5,545 nucleotides of DNA from positions 1 through 5,545 of the forward strand of contig JALHWS010000082.1 in the NCBI GenBank assembly GCA_022866885.1, written 5' to 3'. The DNA comes from Candidatus Microgenomates bacterium (GTDB lineage: Bacteria; Patescibacteriota; Microgenomatia; 2-02-FULL-39-11). Below are positions 5,267 to 5,545 of this stretch, piece by piece (positions within the stretch are counted from its first letter, which is position 1; the number at the start of each line of letters is the position of its first letter). A model generated the notes under the pieces. The model had not been told where the DNA came from and did no database searches. It was given only the letters and a program-made list of their open reading frames with translations. Position numbers and translations under genes: made by a program.

Positions 5267-5545
5267 TTATGGAATGGCGTATTCCCAGCCACGATCGCTG
5301 GTCCACCGCAGATAGATCGGCCCTGTCGTGGGCCCGATCTGGAGGGCTTCACCTGACTTGATCCCTGCGGTAATTCCGCCAACGACGGTCGTTTCTCCTT
5401 GACCTTGGACGGTCAAGAGATTGTACCCAGTCTGTCCAGGACCGATATACCAGGACATGTAGCATGCTCCGCCCGAAGCGGAGTAACAGTATAGATATGC
5501 TACCGTGGTCCCGGGTAGGGAAAGAAGAGCGCCCCCTTCTTGCAT
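5267..5545 (-). CDS. Glycine-rich, probably exported protein of unknown family; C-terminal part, start at or beyond the window edge
   Basis: The frame is open to the very end of the window. The ATG there (5545-5543) may be internal, so treat this as a 92-residue partial product. It is rich in Gly, Thr, Ser, Tyr and Trp, with alternating polar and hydrophobic residues that suggest a beta-sandwich or beta-barrel. There are no charged clusters. Two cysteines, in YLYCYS and GACYMSWY (about residues 20 and 28), could form a disulfide. It ends ...DRGWEYAIP and TAA. Such a composition suits an extracellular or virion surface domain, but no family is recognised. Base composition differs from the left part of the window (54% G+C over 5341-5460), and the coding strand is dense in small inverted repeats, both hinting at a different origin. 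A perfect AGGAGG follows its stop. The opposite-strand frame at 5104-5361 is judged a shadow. Confidence 0.6.
   Translation of the reverse strand: MQEGGALLSLPGTTVAYLYCYSASGGACYMSWYIGPGQTGYNLLTVQGQGETTVVGGITAGIKSGEALQIGPTTGPIYLRWTSDRGWEYAIP

Noticed and set aside
5104..5361. + strand reading frame of 85 codons
   Set aside because: It crosses the branched element, the poly-A loop and the antisense of a more protein-like frame; its composition is erratic and no SD or promoter fits.
5203..5545. Diversity-generating retroelement (variable region plus downstream hairpin)
   Set aside because: A C-terminal domain followed by hairpins is suggestive, but there is no C-type-lectin signature, no second template copy and no reverse transcriptase in the window.

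Overview
The window looks like a piece of a small-genome, host-dependent bacterial lineage, most likely the candidate phyla radiation (Patescibacteria, perhaps Microgenomates). This is inferred from style, not from a marker gene. The signs are a moderately AT-rich sequence, genes mostly without a Shine-Dalgarno (SD) site, strong sigma-70-like promoters sitting almost on top of start codons, a membrane-anchored zinc-ribbon protein, a membrane-anchored SGNH hydrolase, and a large protein of no recognised family. No rRNA, tRNA, CRISPR array or transposase is visible.

Left part, + strand (1-2244): the C-terminal end of a staphylococcal-nuclease-like protein, then a promoter and an SGNH/GDSL hydrolase. 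That hydrolase is interrupted by a single in-frame TGA at 932-934, where the family normally has the block II (oxyanion-hole) glycine. Its stop overlaps, as ATGA, the start of a two-zinc-ribbon, one-membrane-helix protein with a fibronectin-III-like tail. A perfect 24-bp palindrome lies exactly in phase inside the first zinc ribbon and appears to be an eight-codon insertion. The hydrolase and the zinc-ribbon protein form a probable two-gene unit acting at the cell envelope.

Middle (2245-4369): a good promoter, predicted to start transcription about 5 nt before the ATG, drives a 684-residue soluble protein that I do not recognise. It has some helix-turn-helix-like stretches.

Right-middle, - strand (4371-5039): a Phd/YefM-type antitoxin and PIN-domain (VapC-like) toxin operon. 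It ends one base from the stop of the large gene. Its near-consensus promoter is overlaid by three GTATAC boxes, which is the layout expected for autoregulation, and the predicted mRNA is again nearly leaderless.

Right end (5040-5545): unlike the rest. It is richer in G+C (65 of 120 bases in 5341-5460, against 23 of 60 in 4081-4140) and dense in inverted repeats. It holds the end of a glycine-rich, probably exported protein on the - strand, a 17-codon reading frame with the only perfect AGGAGG site noticed in the window, two simple hairpins, and a branched multi-stem structure that ends in a T-tract on the - strand. This looks like the 3' end of a separate, possibly acquired, transcription unit.

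The observations most worth a second look are the TGA at the active-site glycine, the in-phase palindrome in the zinc ribbon, the branched RNA-like element, and the paired near-leaderless promoters.
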